Part shown: positions 1-8,120 of the stretch, piece after piece
Numbering within the stretch: position 1 is the first letter of the stretch
Layout of the letters: each line of letters starts with the position of its first letter
Origin: JBCBKZ01 sp039026975
GTDB lineage: Bacteria > Bacteroidota > Bacteroidia > J057
Reading direction: 5' to 3'
NCBI GenBank assembly: GCA_039026975.1
Contig: JBCCLI010000018.1
Coordinates: 1-32,070 of the forward strand
Length of the DNA stretch: 32,070 nucleotides
The notes under the pieces: generated by a model
What the model saw: the letters and a program-made list of their open reading frames with translations, nothing else
Databases searched by the model: none
What the model was told of the DNA's origin: nothing
Translations under genes and position numbers: made by a program

Positions 1-615
1 ATTAAAATGGCCATCTATAATGAAATCATTATTAGTGGATCTGATCTCATTATCTACAAATTCCTGTGTGTATACCATCATGAGCATATCATTATATACG
101 GTGGCACCTAGCTGGCCTCCCATTCCTATGTAGGCGTCCACAGACTTATCTGGAGAATTATGAAATAAGAAGGACATGCCTGCAGCTAATTCAGTCTGCA
201 TGATACAGTACGTAAAGTCATTATAGACGGATCCTAAGGGCGTATTGAAATTCTCGTAATATGAGATGAGTCCTTCTCTTTCTGCTAGAAACAGGGAGAA
301 CCGCATTTCCTTTCTTTCATTCAACATCTTAGTATCGGGGTCTACTGGGTATAGGCTGAAAGAGATGCCCATGGTAGCACTTTCTACCGGATTATGTCCT
401 ACGAAACTAACTTCCCCTTTGTCCATCTGATAGTTTATTAGCTCAGGAGAAACTACCTGGTTGAGCATTTGCTGCTGCTTATAATTAGCGTACACATCAA
501 AAGAGAAACCTAGATGCGTTTGGACACTTCCTAGTATCCATTTTTGCTTCCCTTCCTGGCTGTAGGCAGAACATAAACAAGCAAAGATCAGTAGGAGGGT
601 GAGTGGATGTTTCAT
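1..615 (-). CDS. Secreted hypothetical protein, C-terminus cut by window edge
   Basis: The reading frame is open for 205 codons from an ATG at 615 to the left edge, so the gene is partial. The protein starts with a signal peptide (MKHPLTLLLIFACLCSAYSQ) and is therefore exported. The mature part contains alternating polar and aromatic stretches (for example SVQTHLGFSFDVYANY and MRFSLFLAER) and a glycine-rich strand (YIGMGGQLGATVY), which would suit an outer-membrane beta-barrel or a periplasmic beta-rich protein. I do not recognise a family. It lies 72 bp downstream of the membrane protein gene on the same strand and may be the last member of the marR-coaX transcription unit. Existence of the gene is well supported; its function is not known. 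Confidence 0.7.
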   Translation of the reverse strand, partial: MKHPLTLLLIFACLCSAYSQEGKQKWILGSVQTHLGFSFDVYANYKQQQMLNQVVSPELINYQMDKGEVSFVGHNPVESATMGISFSLYPVDPDTKMLNERKEMRFSLFLAEREGLISYYENFNTPLGSVYNDFTYCIMQTELAAGMSFLFHNSPDKSVDAYIGMGGQLGATVYNDMLMMVYTQEFVDNEIRSTNNDFIIDGHFN

Positions 616-687
616 GTCTTTGGGATTTATCCTCAATATACTTTAACGTATCATGGAAAAAGTAGGTAAAAATAAAGATCTTGGGGT

Positions 688-2010
688 TTACTTTTGGGAG
701 CGTCGGCTATAATAGAGGAGTTGAGGCCACTTATCATCATACTCACTTAGGGTGTAATACCCACCCTTTATGAGATCCCAGCATAGTGCCTCTCCCTGGG
801 CCTCAGGGATATAGGGTACCCTGACCGGTTCTCTTTCTAGGGCTTCTTCTACGGACTCCCCTCTCTTCCTCTCCCAGTAGTATACCCCAAAGTAGGTCTT
901 CAGCAGGATTTCAGTCCCCTCAGGAGAAATATCCCCACTGACTATGTTATAAAAAGGGAGTGTTCCTACTTTTTGAAGCTCGTTAACTATAGTATGAGAA
1001 TAGGGGTACTTAAGTTTATAGACGTTGGTCTGGGCCCTTCTCTTGGTAAATAAGTACAGGTCCATAGTGAAGGGGTCCAGTAAGAGGGTCTCTGCATCAT
1101 GAGGAAAATCAGGATATTTGACAGCTATTGTTTCTATGGCTTCAGGAACTTCCCACTGACCGTTTTTACTGAGTTGGGGTTCCGCTATTCTATGAATGTA
1201 CTTGACTGGGAACACATTAAAATTATCTCCAATATCAGCCAGGTAAAGATAAGTGAGAGAATCTGTAGGACCGGGGCCCGCCGCCATATCCTCCCAATCT
1301 CTATGTGATAGGCTATCCAGGCGTATAGTAGCTACTGTTTCTCCCGTAGGGGATAAGAGAAAGATATTTCCTGGATTACCGAAATCATTATGCGTCCAGA
1401 AATACCCTCGTCTAGCTCGGCTCATGGCCAGTCCTGAAGCTTCTTTCATGTAGGGATTTATCACTGTCCCTTGAGATTTGGGAAGGCTAAAGAGAGGCTG
1501 CCTTACTATGAATGTTCGCTCTGGAGAGTGAGTCATGATCAAGAAGCATAGCCCCCAAATCAAGAGCGCTGCCAGCAGAGGATACTTGAGCTTAGCGTGT
1601 ATCCATTCTCCTACTAACATAGAAGGTGCCACTATGAGTACGCTAAACAAAGCAGGAATAAGGTGAACGCCAGCATCTATCTGGAAACCGTTTACATAAT
1701 GGAAGCGGAGAATACCTACAAACTGAAAGGTAAAGCTGAGTAGAGTAGCGATGCCAGCCAGTATGACAGCACGTTTACCATTCCTTTTAGTCCCTATAAA
1801 CGGGGAAGCAAAGGTATCTATGAGAAATAGGCTGAGCAGTAAGGGTAGGAATACAAAGGCAGCATATAAATGGAACTGCCTAACTAGATAATGGGGATGG
1901 TATGCAAAGTGAAAGGCGATTACCCCTAGGCTCAACAGGCTGGCATGTAGGATTGATTTACTCATGTGCTGGAACTGCCACAAAGGAACAAAATCCTTGG
2001 AGGATTGCAT
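688..2010 (-). CDS. Membrane protein with four or five N-terminal helices and a WTHND-type C-terminal domain
   Basis: This 440-residue protein has hydrophobic helices at about residues 18-36, 46-66, 78-100, 113-135 and 143-162, with no cleaved signal peptide evident. From about residue 190 it becomes soluble, with the stretch SGLAMSRARRGYFWTHNDFG followed by repeats of strand-like segments and an acidic RDWEDMAAG motif. The pattern 'WTHND.G ... DwEd' is seen in beta-propeller-like extracytoplasmic domains of many Bacteroidota proteins, some annotated as SdiA-regulated or NHL-like; I assign it only by this resemblance. The C-terminal domain would lie in the periplasm or outside. It is 32 bp downstream of coaX on the same strand. 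The fusion of an integral membrane module with this domain is uncommon in my experience. Substrate unknown. Confidence 0.75.
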   Translation of the reverse strand: MQSSKDFVPLWQFQHMSKSILHASLLSLGVIAFHFAYHPHYLVRQFHLYAAFVFLPLLLSLFLIDTFASPFIGTKRNGKRAVILAGIATLLSFTFQFVGILRFHYVNGFQIDAGVHLIPALFSVLIVAPSMLVGEWIHAKLKYPLLAALLIWGLCFLIMTHSPERTFIVRQPLFSLPKSQGTVINPYMKEASGLAMSRARRGYFWTHNDFGNPGNIFLLSPTGETVATIRLDSLSHRDWEDMAAGPGPTDSLTYLYLADIGDNFNVFPVKYIHRIAEPQLSKNGQWEVPEAIETIAVKYPDFPHDAETLLLDPFTMDLYLFTKRRAQTNVYKLKYPYSHTIVNELQKVGTLPFYNIVSGDISPEGTEILLKTYFGVYYWERKRGESVEEALEREPVRVPYIPEAQGEALCWDLIKGGYYTLSEYDDKWPQLLYYSRRSQK

Positions 2011-2042
2011 GGATGTTTAGGAAAAAATAGCCCTTGATTTTC

Positions 2043-2807
2043 CTATTTATCTGGGAAAGCTGCCTCAGCTAGTAATCTTAGGCCATCCAGGGTGAGTAGT
2101 CTGTCAATCATATCAAATTCAGCTGACAGCGGAGTAAGGATATGTGAAAGTCCTCCTGTGGCTATGACCTTTGCTTTGGTGTGTAGCTCAGCTTGTATAC
2201 TTGCAAGCAGGTGCTTTACCAGGCCTACATATCCTATGAGGATCCCCGCCTGCAAAGCATGTACAGTACCTTTACCTAGTGCAGACTCAGGCATTTCAAG
2301 GGGGACCTCTGGTAGCTGGGCCGTATTTTGAAAGAGTGCTTTCATAGAGGTTCTTAACCCTGGAGCAATGGCTACGCCTTCTATCCGCTTTTTATCTGAA
2401 ATGACAGTAAATGTTAGGGCGGTACCAAAATCTACGATGATGCAGGGTCCCTGAAATCTGTCATAAGCGGCTACGCAATTAGCTACCAGATCTGTTCCTA
2501 TCTCTTCAGGGTTTAATACTTCGAAAGGAAGGGAAGCATAAAGGGAGGGCCCTACCATAAGAGGGGAAATAGGGAAAATAGTTTTGATTATCCTAACAAG
2601 GCCAGGCGTTACGCCTGGCACTACACTGCTAAGGATAATATGTCTAACCTGAGAAAAGTCAAGGGACTGAGATGCCCTGTAGGCTTCAGTTAGTCGCTGA
2701 GTCTGTGTGTGCTGCTTCACGGGAACACGCCACTGGTGAGTGAGTCGGCTGTCTTGAAACAAGCCAAAGACTATATCTGTATTACCCACATCTATGGCTA
2801 ACAGCAT
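2043..2807 (-). CDS. coaX: Type III pantothenate kinase
   Basis: CoaX phosphorylates pantothenate with ATP, the first step of coenzyme A synthesis, in the cytoplasm. The 254-residue length is typical of the type III family. The ASKHA-fold phosphate-binding motif is at the N-terminus (D6-V-G-N-T10). A second motif, VDFGTALTF, lies near residue 125, and the C-terminal ATP-site glycine-rich stretch ATGGLSHIL is present near residue 215. Type III enzymes are not feedback-inhibited by CoA and need a monovalent cation, which is family knowledge rather than something visible here. The gene is 24 bp downstream of the SCP2-like gene and 32 bp upstream of the membrane protein gene, so it is probably cotranscribed with both. 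Confidence 0.95.
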   Translation of the reverse strand: MLLAIDVGNTDIVFGLFQDSRLTHQWRVPVKQHTQTQRLTEAYRASQSLDFSQVRHIILSSVVPGVTPGLVRIIKTIFPISPLMVGPSLYASLPFEVLNPEEIGTDLVANCVAAYDRFQGPCIIVDFGTALTFTVISDKKRIEGVAIAPGLRTSMKALFQNTAQLPEVPLEMPESALGKGTVHALQAGILIGYVGLVKHLLASIQAELHTKAKVIATGGLSHILTPLSAEFDMIDRLLTLDGLRLLAEAAFPDK

Positions 2808-2831
2808 AACACAGGCTGAAAGGAAAAAGGA

Positions 2832-3128
2832 TTATCCAAACATGGAAGCTAACTTCATAGCTACCCCCATATCTCCCTGAATTTTCATCTTACCCCCCAT
2901 GAAAGCATTCATAGGATTTAGGTCTCCGGACAGCATACTATTGAGGTTCTCAAGAGAAATTTCTACTGTACAGTCAGCTTCCTTATCTTCTTGAGAAACA
3001 GCATTTTCTGCTCCTTTTCCGTCCAGGTAGATAGTATCATCTCCCATGACAAATTTTACGGAAGACCCTATGGCGTCTGAGGTAGAAGCTAGTTGGGTGA
3101 TTTGTGTTAAGGTGTCTTGAATGCTCAT
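2832..3128 (-). CDS. SCP2 sterol/lipid-binding domain protein
   Basis: This 98-residue cytoplasmic protein consists of a single SCP2-like domain. Features that show this are the strand pair SSVKFVMGDDTIYLDGKG, the acidic DCTVEISLENLNSMLSGDLN segment, and the closing AFMGGKMKIQGDMGVAMKLA, which is the characteristic 'GKikikGDm..amkl' end of the family. SCP2 domains form a hydrophobic cavity that binds fatty acyl or sterol-like lipids; the natural ligand in bacteria is usually unknown. The gene follows the marR-like gene by 73 bp, and a perfect 20-bp palindrome lies between them, so it could be the direct target of that regulator. It is 24 bp upstream of coaX. Confidence 0.88.
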   Translation of the reverse strand: MSIQDTLTQITQLASTSDAIGSSVKFVMGDDTIYLDGKGAENAVSQEDKEADCTVEISLENLNSMLSGDLNPMNAFMGGKMKIQGDMGVAMKLASMFG

Positions 3129-3177
3129 GTTTATGGCTTTTATGGTATTTAGGTAAAGCTATAAATAAAAAATTACT

Positions 3178-3197
3178 TTACAATGCATGCATTGTAA
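3178..3197. promoter_or_regulatory. Perfect 20-bp palindrome between marR-like and SCP2-like genes
   Basis: The sequence TTACAATGCATGCATTGTAA is its own reverse complement. It sits 4 bp beyond the stop codon of the marR-like gene and 49 bp before the start codon of the SCP2-like gene. The size and symmetry fit a MarR-dimer operator. On the minus strand it is followed after AGTAA by six T, so a weak terminator for the marR-like gene is the alternative reading. No second copy was seen near the marR-like start codon. Confidence 0.55.
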
Positions 3198-3201
3198 GGA
3201 G

Positions 3202-3690
3202 TCAGGACTTTACTGGGTGATCCTGGTATATATGATCTTTTGTGTCTTCTTTTAGTAGTTCTACCTTTTTACGGATGACGCTCATCACTTCAAAGAAAGC
3301 AGAAAGCTTCTCCTCAGAAATATCCTTTCTGAGTTCATGATTTAGCCCAAATACGACATTATAGGCTAATTTTCGCTTTTCCTGCCCAGCTTCTGTAAGA
3401 CAGATGTAAACCTTCCTTTTATCACTCTGACTAGGTTTTCTGAATATAAATCCCTTGTCTTCCAAAGAATTTAAGAGGCGGGAGAGAGAATTAGGCTCCA
3501 TACCCATCCTGGGAGCTATTTTAGTAACCGGAGTTCCTTTCTCAGGATTTATGGTTAGTAAGGTCAGCCCTATGGCCATAGTCATATTATGCCTGGCAGC
3601 CATTTCATTAAATAACCTAGACATTTCCAGCCATCCCGTACGTATTTGATAAATGATTACCTGCTCCGCGAGTTCAAGAAACTTATCCAT
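3202..3690 (-). CDS. MarR-family transcriptional regulator
   Basis: The protein (162 residues from the chosen ATG at 3690) has the MarR winged-helix arrangement: an N-terminal dimerisation helix (MDKFLELAEQVIIYQIRTGW), a helix-turn-helix around GTPVTKIAPRMGMEPNSLSR, a wing with LEDKGFIFRKPSQSDKRK and VYICLTEAGQEK, and C-terminal dimerisation helices. The 'L..KG.i.R....DkR' signature is diagnostic. A start 16 codons further upstream is possible, but those residues (VRVFFYLYY) do not look like regulator sequence, so the internal ATG is preferred. MarR proteins usually bind small phenolic or lipid ligands and repress neighbouring genes. Here the closest target is the SCP2-like gene, preceded by a perfect palindrome. 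Confidence 0.88.
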   Translation of the reverse strand: MDKFLELAEQVIIYQIRTGWLEMSRLFNEMAARHNMTMAIGLTLLTINPEKGTPVTKIAPRMGMEPNSLSRLLNSLEDKGFIFRKPSQSDKRKVYICLTEAGQEKRKLAYNVVFGLNHELRKDISEEKLSAFFEVMSVIRKKVELLKEDTKDHIYQDHPVKS

Positions 3691-3808
3691 GTAGTAAAGG
3701 TAAAAAAATACTCGCACGTTTATTCGCTTATCCCACACGATTACTCAATTCTTATGGTGATGAAACCACTATACCTGGAAATTAGGGTCTATGATGAAAA
3801 GCCTACAT

Positions 3809-4219
3809 ATGAAAAAAATACCTTTACCCTTAAGCCTATTAGTAATTTTGACGCTTTGCTTCTCTGGATGTGAGCCATATGAAGAAGGCCCCTACCTGAG
3901 CCTGAAGACACGTACTACCCGTTTAGTTGGGAGCTGGCAGGTAAATAGAGGACCTTTTTTAAACGGTGTCCCGGACGGAGCCGAGGAGGTTCTCCTAACG
4001 TTTGAACGAGATAGAGACTTTAGCTTTACTTATAAGTATGACCTGGATGCTATTTCCCTTAATGGGAGCTGGGACTGGGCTGATGGTACTAATGAACTTA
4101 TTCTGCGGATATTCGATACGAATGAAAGGTATGAGTTTGTCATCCTGAGACTCAGTAACAGGCAAATGCGGTTAATAGATCTGTATGATGATAGTTATCA
4201 TGAGCTTAGGAAGCAGTAA
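3809..4219 (+). CDS. Lipocalin-like lipoprotein
   Basis: This small lipoprotein starts best at the ATG at 3809 (MKKIPLPLSLLVILTLCFSGC), which gives a compact type II signal peptide with lipobox CFSGC; an ATG at 3791 adds six residues. The mature part is about 115 residues. Its opening TRLVGSWQVNR is the 'l.G.W.v' start of lipocalin-like domains, followed by alternating strands (LTFERDRDFSFTYKYD, LNGSWDWADGTNELILRI, YEFVILRLSNRQMRLI). In these families the barrel holds a small hydrophobic ligand or acts in the cell envelope. The gene is divergent from the marR-like gene and 72 bp upstream of the SDR gene. The lipoprotein nature is clear; the ligand is unknown. Confidence 0.75.
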   Translation: MKKIPLPLSLLVILTLCFSGCEPYEEGPYLSLKTRTTRLVGSWQVNRGPFLNGVPDGAEEVLLTFERDRDFSFTYKYDLDAISLNGSWDWADGTNELILRIFDTNERYEFVILRLSNRQMRLIDLYDDSYHELRKQ

Positions 4220-4291
4220 AGCTGCTTAGAGGGATGGAAGAATCTCCGTATTTGACTATTATTGTCTCAGAGAACCTTATCTGAGACCCTT

Positions 4292-5050
4292 ATGAATAAA
4301 TTTGAAGGTAAAATATGCCTGATCACAGGAGCTGCTTCTGGAATTGGCAGAGCTGCTGCCTTGGCTTTTGCAAAAAATGGTGCACAGGTTGTAGTTACGG
4401 ATATTTCTATTGAAGGAGGAGAAGAAACGGTGGCATTGATCCGTAAAAATCATGGGCAGGCTAACTTTATGCGTGTCAACGTGTCCAAATCTGCTGAAGT
4501 AGATCAGATGGTAGAGCAGGTAGTGAAGCAGCATGGCAAGCTAGATATAGCCATTAATAATGCTGGTATAGGAGGCCCATGGGCCAGGCTCACAGACATC
4601 AACTTTGCGGACTGGGACAGGATCATGGGCATAAATCTTTCTGGCGTATTTTACTGCATGAAGGCTGAACTTACGGTTATGGCTGAATCAGGTGGTGGAG
4701 CTATCATAAATACCTCTTCCATAGCAGGCCTAAAAGGACTAGCTAACAGTTCTGCTTACAGTGCGAGCAAGCATGCAGTCGTAGGCCTCACTAAGTCAGC
4801 TGCGCTTGAATATGCACGGGCAAATATTAGAATAAATGCTGTTTGTCCAGCCTTCACCAAGTCGCCCTTGTTTGATAGGGTCATAGAAATGGATCCCTCC
4901 TTTGAGGAAAAACTCCTGAAAAATATTCCCATGAGGAGATATGGAGAGCCAGAAGATATAGCTGATGCTATGCTATGGTTAGCATCTGAGGAAGCCGCAT
5001 TTGTTACGGGACAATGCATACCCCTGGATGGGGGAATGACAGCCGGATAA
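4292..5050 (+). CDS. SDR-family NAD-dependent oxidoreductase
   Basis: This is a classical short-chain dehydrogenase/reductase of 252 residues. The Rossmann motif TGAASGIG is at residues 12-19, and Asp37 at the end of the second strand (VVVTD) points to NAD(H) rather than NADP(H). The NNAG structural motif is near residue 90. The catalytic triad is Ser143, Tyr156 and Lys160 (YSASK). The C-terminus PLDGGMTAG is typical of the glucose-dehydrogenase-like or FabG-like branch. The ATG at 4292 is chosen over an upstream TTG because MNKFEGK directly precedes the first strand. The substrate cannot be told from sequence. A clear intrinsic terminator follows 11 bp after the stop, so transcription ends before the kinase gene. 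Confidence 0.92.
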   Translation: MNKFEGKICLITGAASGIGRAAALAFAKNGAQVVVTDISIEGGEETVALIRKNHGQANFMRVNVSKSAEVDQMVEQVVKQHGKLDIAINNAGIGGPWARLTDINFADWDRIMGINLSGVFYCMKAELTVMAESGGGAIINTSSIAGLKGLANSSAYSASKHAVVGLTKSAALEYARANIRINAVCPAFTKSPLFDRVIEMDPSFEEKLLKNIPMRRYGEPEDIADAMLWLASEEAAFVTGQCIPLDGGMTAG

Positions 5051-5061
5051 ATATAGTTTAT

Positions 5062-5084
5062 GATGTAAAATTTACATCTTTTTT
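5062..5084 (+). terminator. Intrinsic terminator after the SDR gene
   Basis: The palindrome GATGTAAAATTTACATC (5062-5078) can form a stem of about seven base pairs with a minimal loop and is followed immediately by six T (5079-5084). It lies 11 bp after the SDR stop codon and before the kinase gene. Confidence 0.75.
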
Positions 5085-5151
5085 GAAAAGACTTTTTTTA
5101 TAATTGTACCTACTTTGAAGATTGTTAGTTAATAGAGTCTTTATTGCTGGT

Positions 5152-8112
5152 ATGGTTAGAATCAGACATTGGTTCATTCAACGTACACTTGATTCCTGTC
5201 TGGATGAGGCGGAGGAGCTTCAGGTTATTCTCTTATTTAATCTTGCCACTGCGTATTTCATTTTTACTCTCCTATGTATCCCCTTGATAGGCTTTATAGA
5301 TAGCCTTTGGCTGAGTGTAGGGGCACTGGTATGTAATGTCTTTCTCCTACTCTGCCTGATTTTTTTCAGGATAGGCTCATCTGCAAAGACTATCACCCTA
5401 CTTCAGTGTAGTTCTTTATTTTGTGGAGCCACCTCTGTCTTGCTAGCTATGGGGGGAAATTTCAGCTCCACAGCCTTATTATTTACCGTTCAGGCGGTAT
5501 TTCTCTCCTTCTTGATACTAGGGAGAATTTGGGGAATCATAAGCATAGGGCTGACTTTCACTTTAATAGGCGCACATGCAGCAGCTAGGGTGTTCAACTT
5601 TTCCTTTCCGGAAATGACCCTTACCACTGACGCCTATGAGATCATTACGCTTACTACTTCCACTGGATGTCTTTTTATATTGGGGTATATATTATCCATT
5701 TACTTACAGGCTAAAATAAAGCTTGAGAATAACCTATTCTTAGCTTACAAAGGCCATGAATCCCTGAGCGATCAGTTATTCAGAAAAAGTAGAGAATTAA
5801 AACAAGCACTCAAGCAAACCACTGAGGCCAACGACCAGCTAATAGAAAGCCAGCTGATGCTGACCGCATTAGTATCGTCTTTGGATGATATTGTTTTACA
5901 GATCAACGAAGATAAATATTTAGTGAACGCCTGGAACTCCAGGGATTCATTTCAATTACTCCCAGATGTAGACCTTAGCGGAAGGCTTCTTTCAGATATG
6001 TTTGAGGGGATGTTGGGGTATAGGTTAGAAAAAGCGGTGGACCAGGCGCTAGCATCATTTCAGGTAGGGGCTATAGAGTTTATGAGTCCACAGACAGAAT
6101 TATGGTATTTAGCCAAGATAGTTCCTATTATGGAGCATCAGAGTCAGACCAGATTTGTCTCTATCCTTTTCCAGAATATTGATCAGCGGAAAAAATCAGA
6201 AGAAGCCCTTAAAGCATATAAAAACCTGTTTGATATTTCCATTGATCCTGTATGTGTCATGACCTATGATGGGGTTTTTAAGCTGGTTAATCCCGCTTTC
6301 TCTCAGGTGTTAGGATATGATGAAAAAACCTACATGAATAAGCCCTTAATCCATTTTTTACATCCTGATGATATTCCTACCCTGAGTGAAGCCAGGAAAA
6401 AGTTAAAGTATAGAAATGATAATGTAGATGAACTAGAGCTCAGATTCAGGAGTAAGGATGACAGCTATATAACGCTACTTTGGAGTGCTAATATAGATAG
6501 GGACAATGGACTACTCTACTGTATAGCGAAAGATATCACGCAGCAGAAAAAAGATGAGAAAAGGCTAAGAGAATCAGAAAAGCTGCTTAGAGAAGCCCAA
6601 GAAACCGCTAAGATGGGTAGCTGGTCCTGTGATGTTGAAACAGGTACTATCACATGGTCCAAGGAAACCTACAGGATTTATGGTGTGGAGGAGGACTTTG
6701 AGCCTGGCCCTAAGAAATCGAGAGATTTTTATGATGAAGAGTCCCTTGAGAGGTATGATGAGCTATGGCAGACAGGCCTGAAGGAAGACTTAGCCTTTGA
6801 GGAGATACTAGGGATTACTACACCTGCAGGCGCGCATAAGTGGATAAAGATTATTGGTAAGCCATACTACGGTGAGGGAGCAGGCAAAATATACATGGGT
6901 ACGCTTCAAGACATTACAGAAGAAAGAGAAGCTGCAATAGAGCTAGAGAAGGCCAAAGAAAAAGCAGAGGGAGCTACAGTAGCCAAGACCCAGTTCCTTT
7001 CTACGATGAGTCATGAAATACGGACACCTATGAACGCGGTTATAGGGCTTACTCATTTATTATTACAAGAGAATCCCAGAGATGACCAGCTGGATAATCT
7101 TCAAACCCTTAAATTCTCTGCTGAAAATCTTCTCTCTCTCATTAATGATATTCTGGACTTCAGTAAGATAGAGGCCGGAAAAATAGAGTTTGAACAAATT
7201 TCCTTTAAGCTGGTGGACATGGTTAATTCCATTAAGCATTCTATGGAATATAAAGCCAAAGAAAAGGGCATAGAACTAAAACTTGAAATAGATAAGCGTA
7301 TCCCAGAAACAGTGAAGGGAGATCCCACCAGATTAGCTCAGATACTGAATAACCTGATCTCTAACGCCGTAAAATTCACAGAGAAAGGATATGTAAAAAT
7401 GGCTATTTCTAATCAGGGGATAGATAAAAATGGAATCAAGCTAAGCTTTATAGTGAAAGATACCGGCATAGGGATTCCAGCAGAAAAACTGGATTCTATT
7501 TTTGAAAGTTTTTCCCAAGCCAGTTCTGCCACTACCCGTAAATATGGGGGAACAGGATTAGGACTTGCTATCACAAAAAAACTGCTAGATTTATTTGGGA
7601 GTAATATTCAAGTGCTTAGCACAGAAGGAGAAGGAACCACCTTTTCATTTGTGTTAACTATGGGACTTCCTGATGCTTCCGAAAAGGTGTCTACCACCTA
7701 CCTCACAGATGAGACGGCGAATACAAGCTGGGCAGGTGATATCCTATTAGCAGAAGACAATAAGGTCAATGTGAAAATAGCCTGTAAATTTCTCAAGAAA
7801 TGGGGACTAGAGGTAGATGTGGCAGAGAATGGCTTAATAGCTGTACAGCTAGCTGAGAAGAAAAAATATGATCTGGTGCTCATGGACCTCCAAATGCCCG
7901 TTATGGATGGATATGAAGCTACTAAGCAGATAAGAGAGCTATATCCTGACATTCCTATCATAGCCTTAACAGCCTCAGCTTTACTAGAGGTAAAAGCAGA
8001 AGCTATAGCTGCGGGAATGAGTGACTATGCTTCTAAGCCTTTTAATCCTACAGAACTCAAGAAAAAAATCAATCAGTTTCTCTCTAGTGAGAGCTTAGTG
8101 AATTTTTCGTAG
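5152..8112 (+). CDS. Membrane-anchored hybrid sensor histidine kinase with three PAS-like domains
   Basis: This 986-residue protein has about five or six hydrophobic helices in residues 30-190 (an integral membrane sensor module with very short loops), then a coiled coil. Three PAS-like domains follow, at roughly 225-345, 350-470 and 475-600; the last contains the MGSWSCDVETGTITWS start typical of PAS_3. The dimerisation domain has SHEIRTPMN with phosphoacceptor His621. The ATPase domain shows the N box NLISNAVKF, G1 DTGIGIP and G2 GGTGLGLAIT. A receiver domain closes the protein, with Asp912 in LMDLQMPVMDG, the DN pair in LLAEDNK and the conserved Lys in ASKPF. The ATG at 5152 is preferred to a TTG at 5122. 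No partner regulator or HPt gene is adjacent, so the output partner must be encoded elsewhere. Its stop is only 8 bp from that of the convergent FecA-like gene. Confidence 0.93.
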   Translation: MVRIRHWFIQRTLDSCLDEAEELQVILLFNLATAYFIFTLLCIPLIGFIDSLWLSVGALVCNVFLLLCLIFFRIGSSAKTITLLQCSSLFCGATSVLLAMGGNFSSTALLFTVQAVFLSFLILGRIWGIISIGLTFTLIGAHAAARVFNFSFPEMTLTTDAYEIITLTTSTGCLFILGYILSIYLQAKIKLENNLFLAYKGHESLSDQLFRKSRELKQALKQTTEANDQLIESQLMLTALVSSLDDIVLQINEDKYLVNAWNSRDSFQLLPDVDLSGRLLSDMFEGMLGYRLEKAVDQALASFQVGAIEFMSPQTELWYLAKIVPIMEHQSQTRFVSILFQNIDQRKKSEEALKAYKNLFDISIDPVCVMTYDGVFKLVNPAFSQVLGYDEKTYMNKPLIHFLHPDDIPTLSEARKKLKYRNDNVDELELRFRSKDDSYITLLWSANIDRDNGLLYCIAKDITQQKKDEKRLRESEKLLREAQETAKMGSWSCDVETGTITWSKETYRIYGVEEDFEPGPKKSRDFYDEESLERYDELWQTGLKEDLAFEEILGITTPAGAHKWIKIIGKPYYGEGAGKIYMGTLQDITEEREAAIELEKAKEKAEGATVAKTQFLSTMSHEIRTPMNAVIGLTHLLLQENPRDDQLDNLQTLKFSAENLLSLINDILDFSKIEAGKIEFEQISFKLVDMVNSIKHSMEYKAKEKGIELKLEIDKRIPETVKGDPTRLAQILNNLISNAVKFTEKGYVKMAISNQGIDKNGIKLSFIVKDTGIGIPAEKLDSIFESFSQASSATTRKYGGTGLGLAITKKLLDLFGSNIQVLSTEGEGTTFSFVLTMGLPDASEKVSTTYLTDETANTSWAGDILLAEDNKVNVKIACKFLKKWGLEVDVAENGLIAVQLAEKKKYDLVLMDLQMPVMDGYEATKQIRELYPDIPIIALTASALLEVKAEAIAAGMSDYASKPFNPTELKKKINQFLSSESLVNFS

Positions 8113-8120
8113 TCAAGTAT

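Noticed and set aside
3691..3738. Longer N-terminus of the MarR-type regulator
   Set aside because: The 16 extra residues are hydrophobic and aromatic, unlike MarR N-termini, and cover the likely promoter.
5085..5121. Bacteroidota promoter for the histidine kinase (TACTTTG near 5111)
   Set aside because: The -7 box lacks one base of the TAnnTTTG spacing and no good -33 box was found, so it is not listed.
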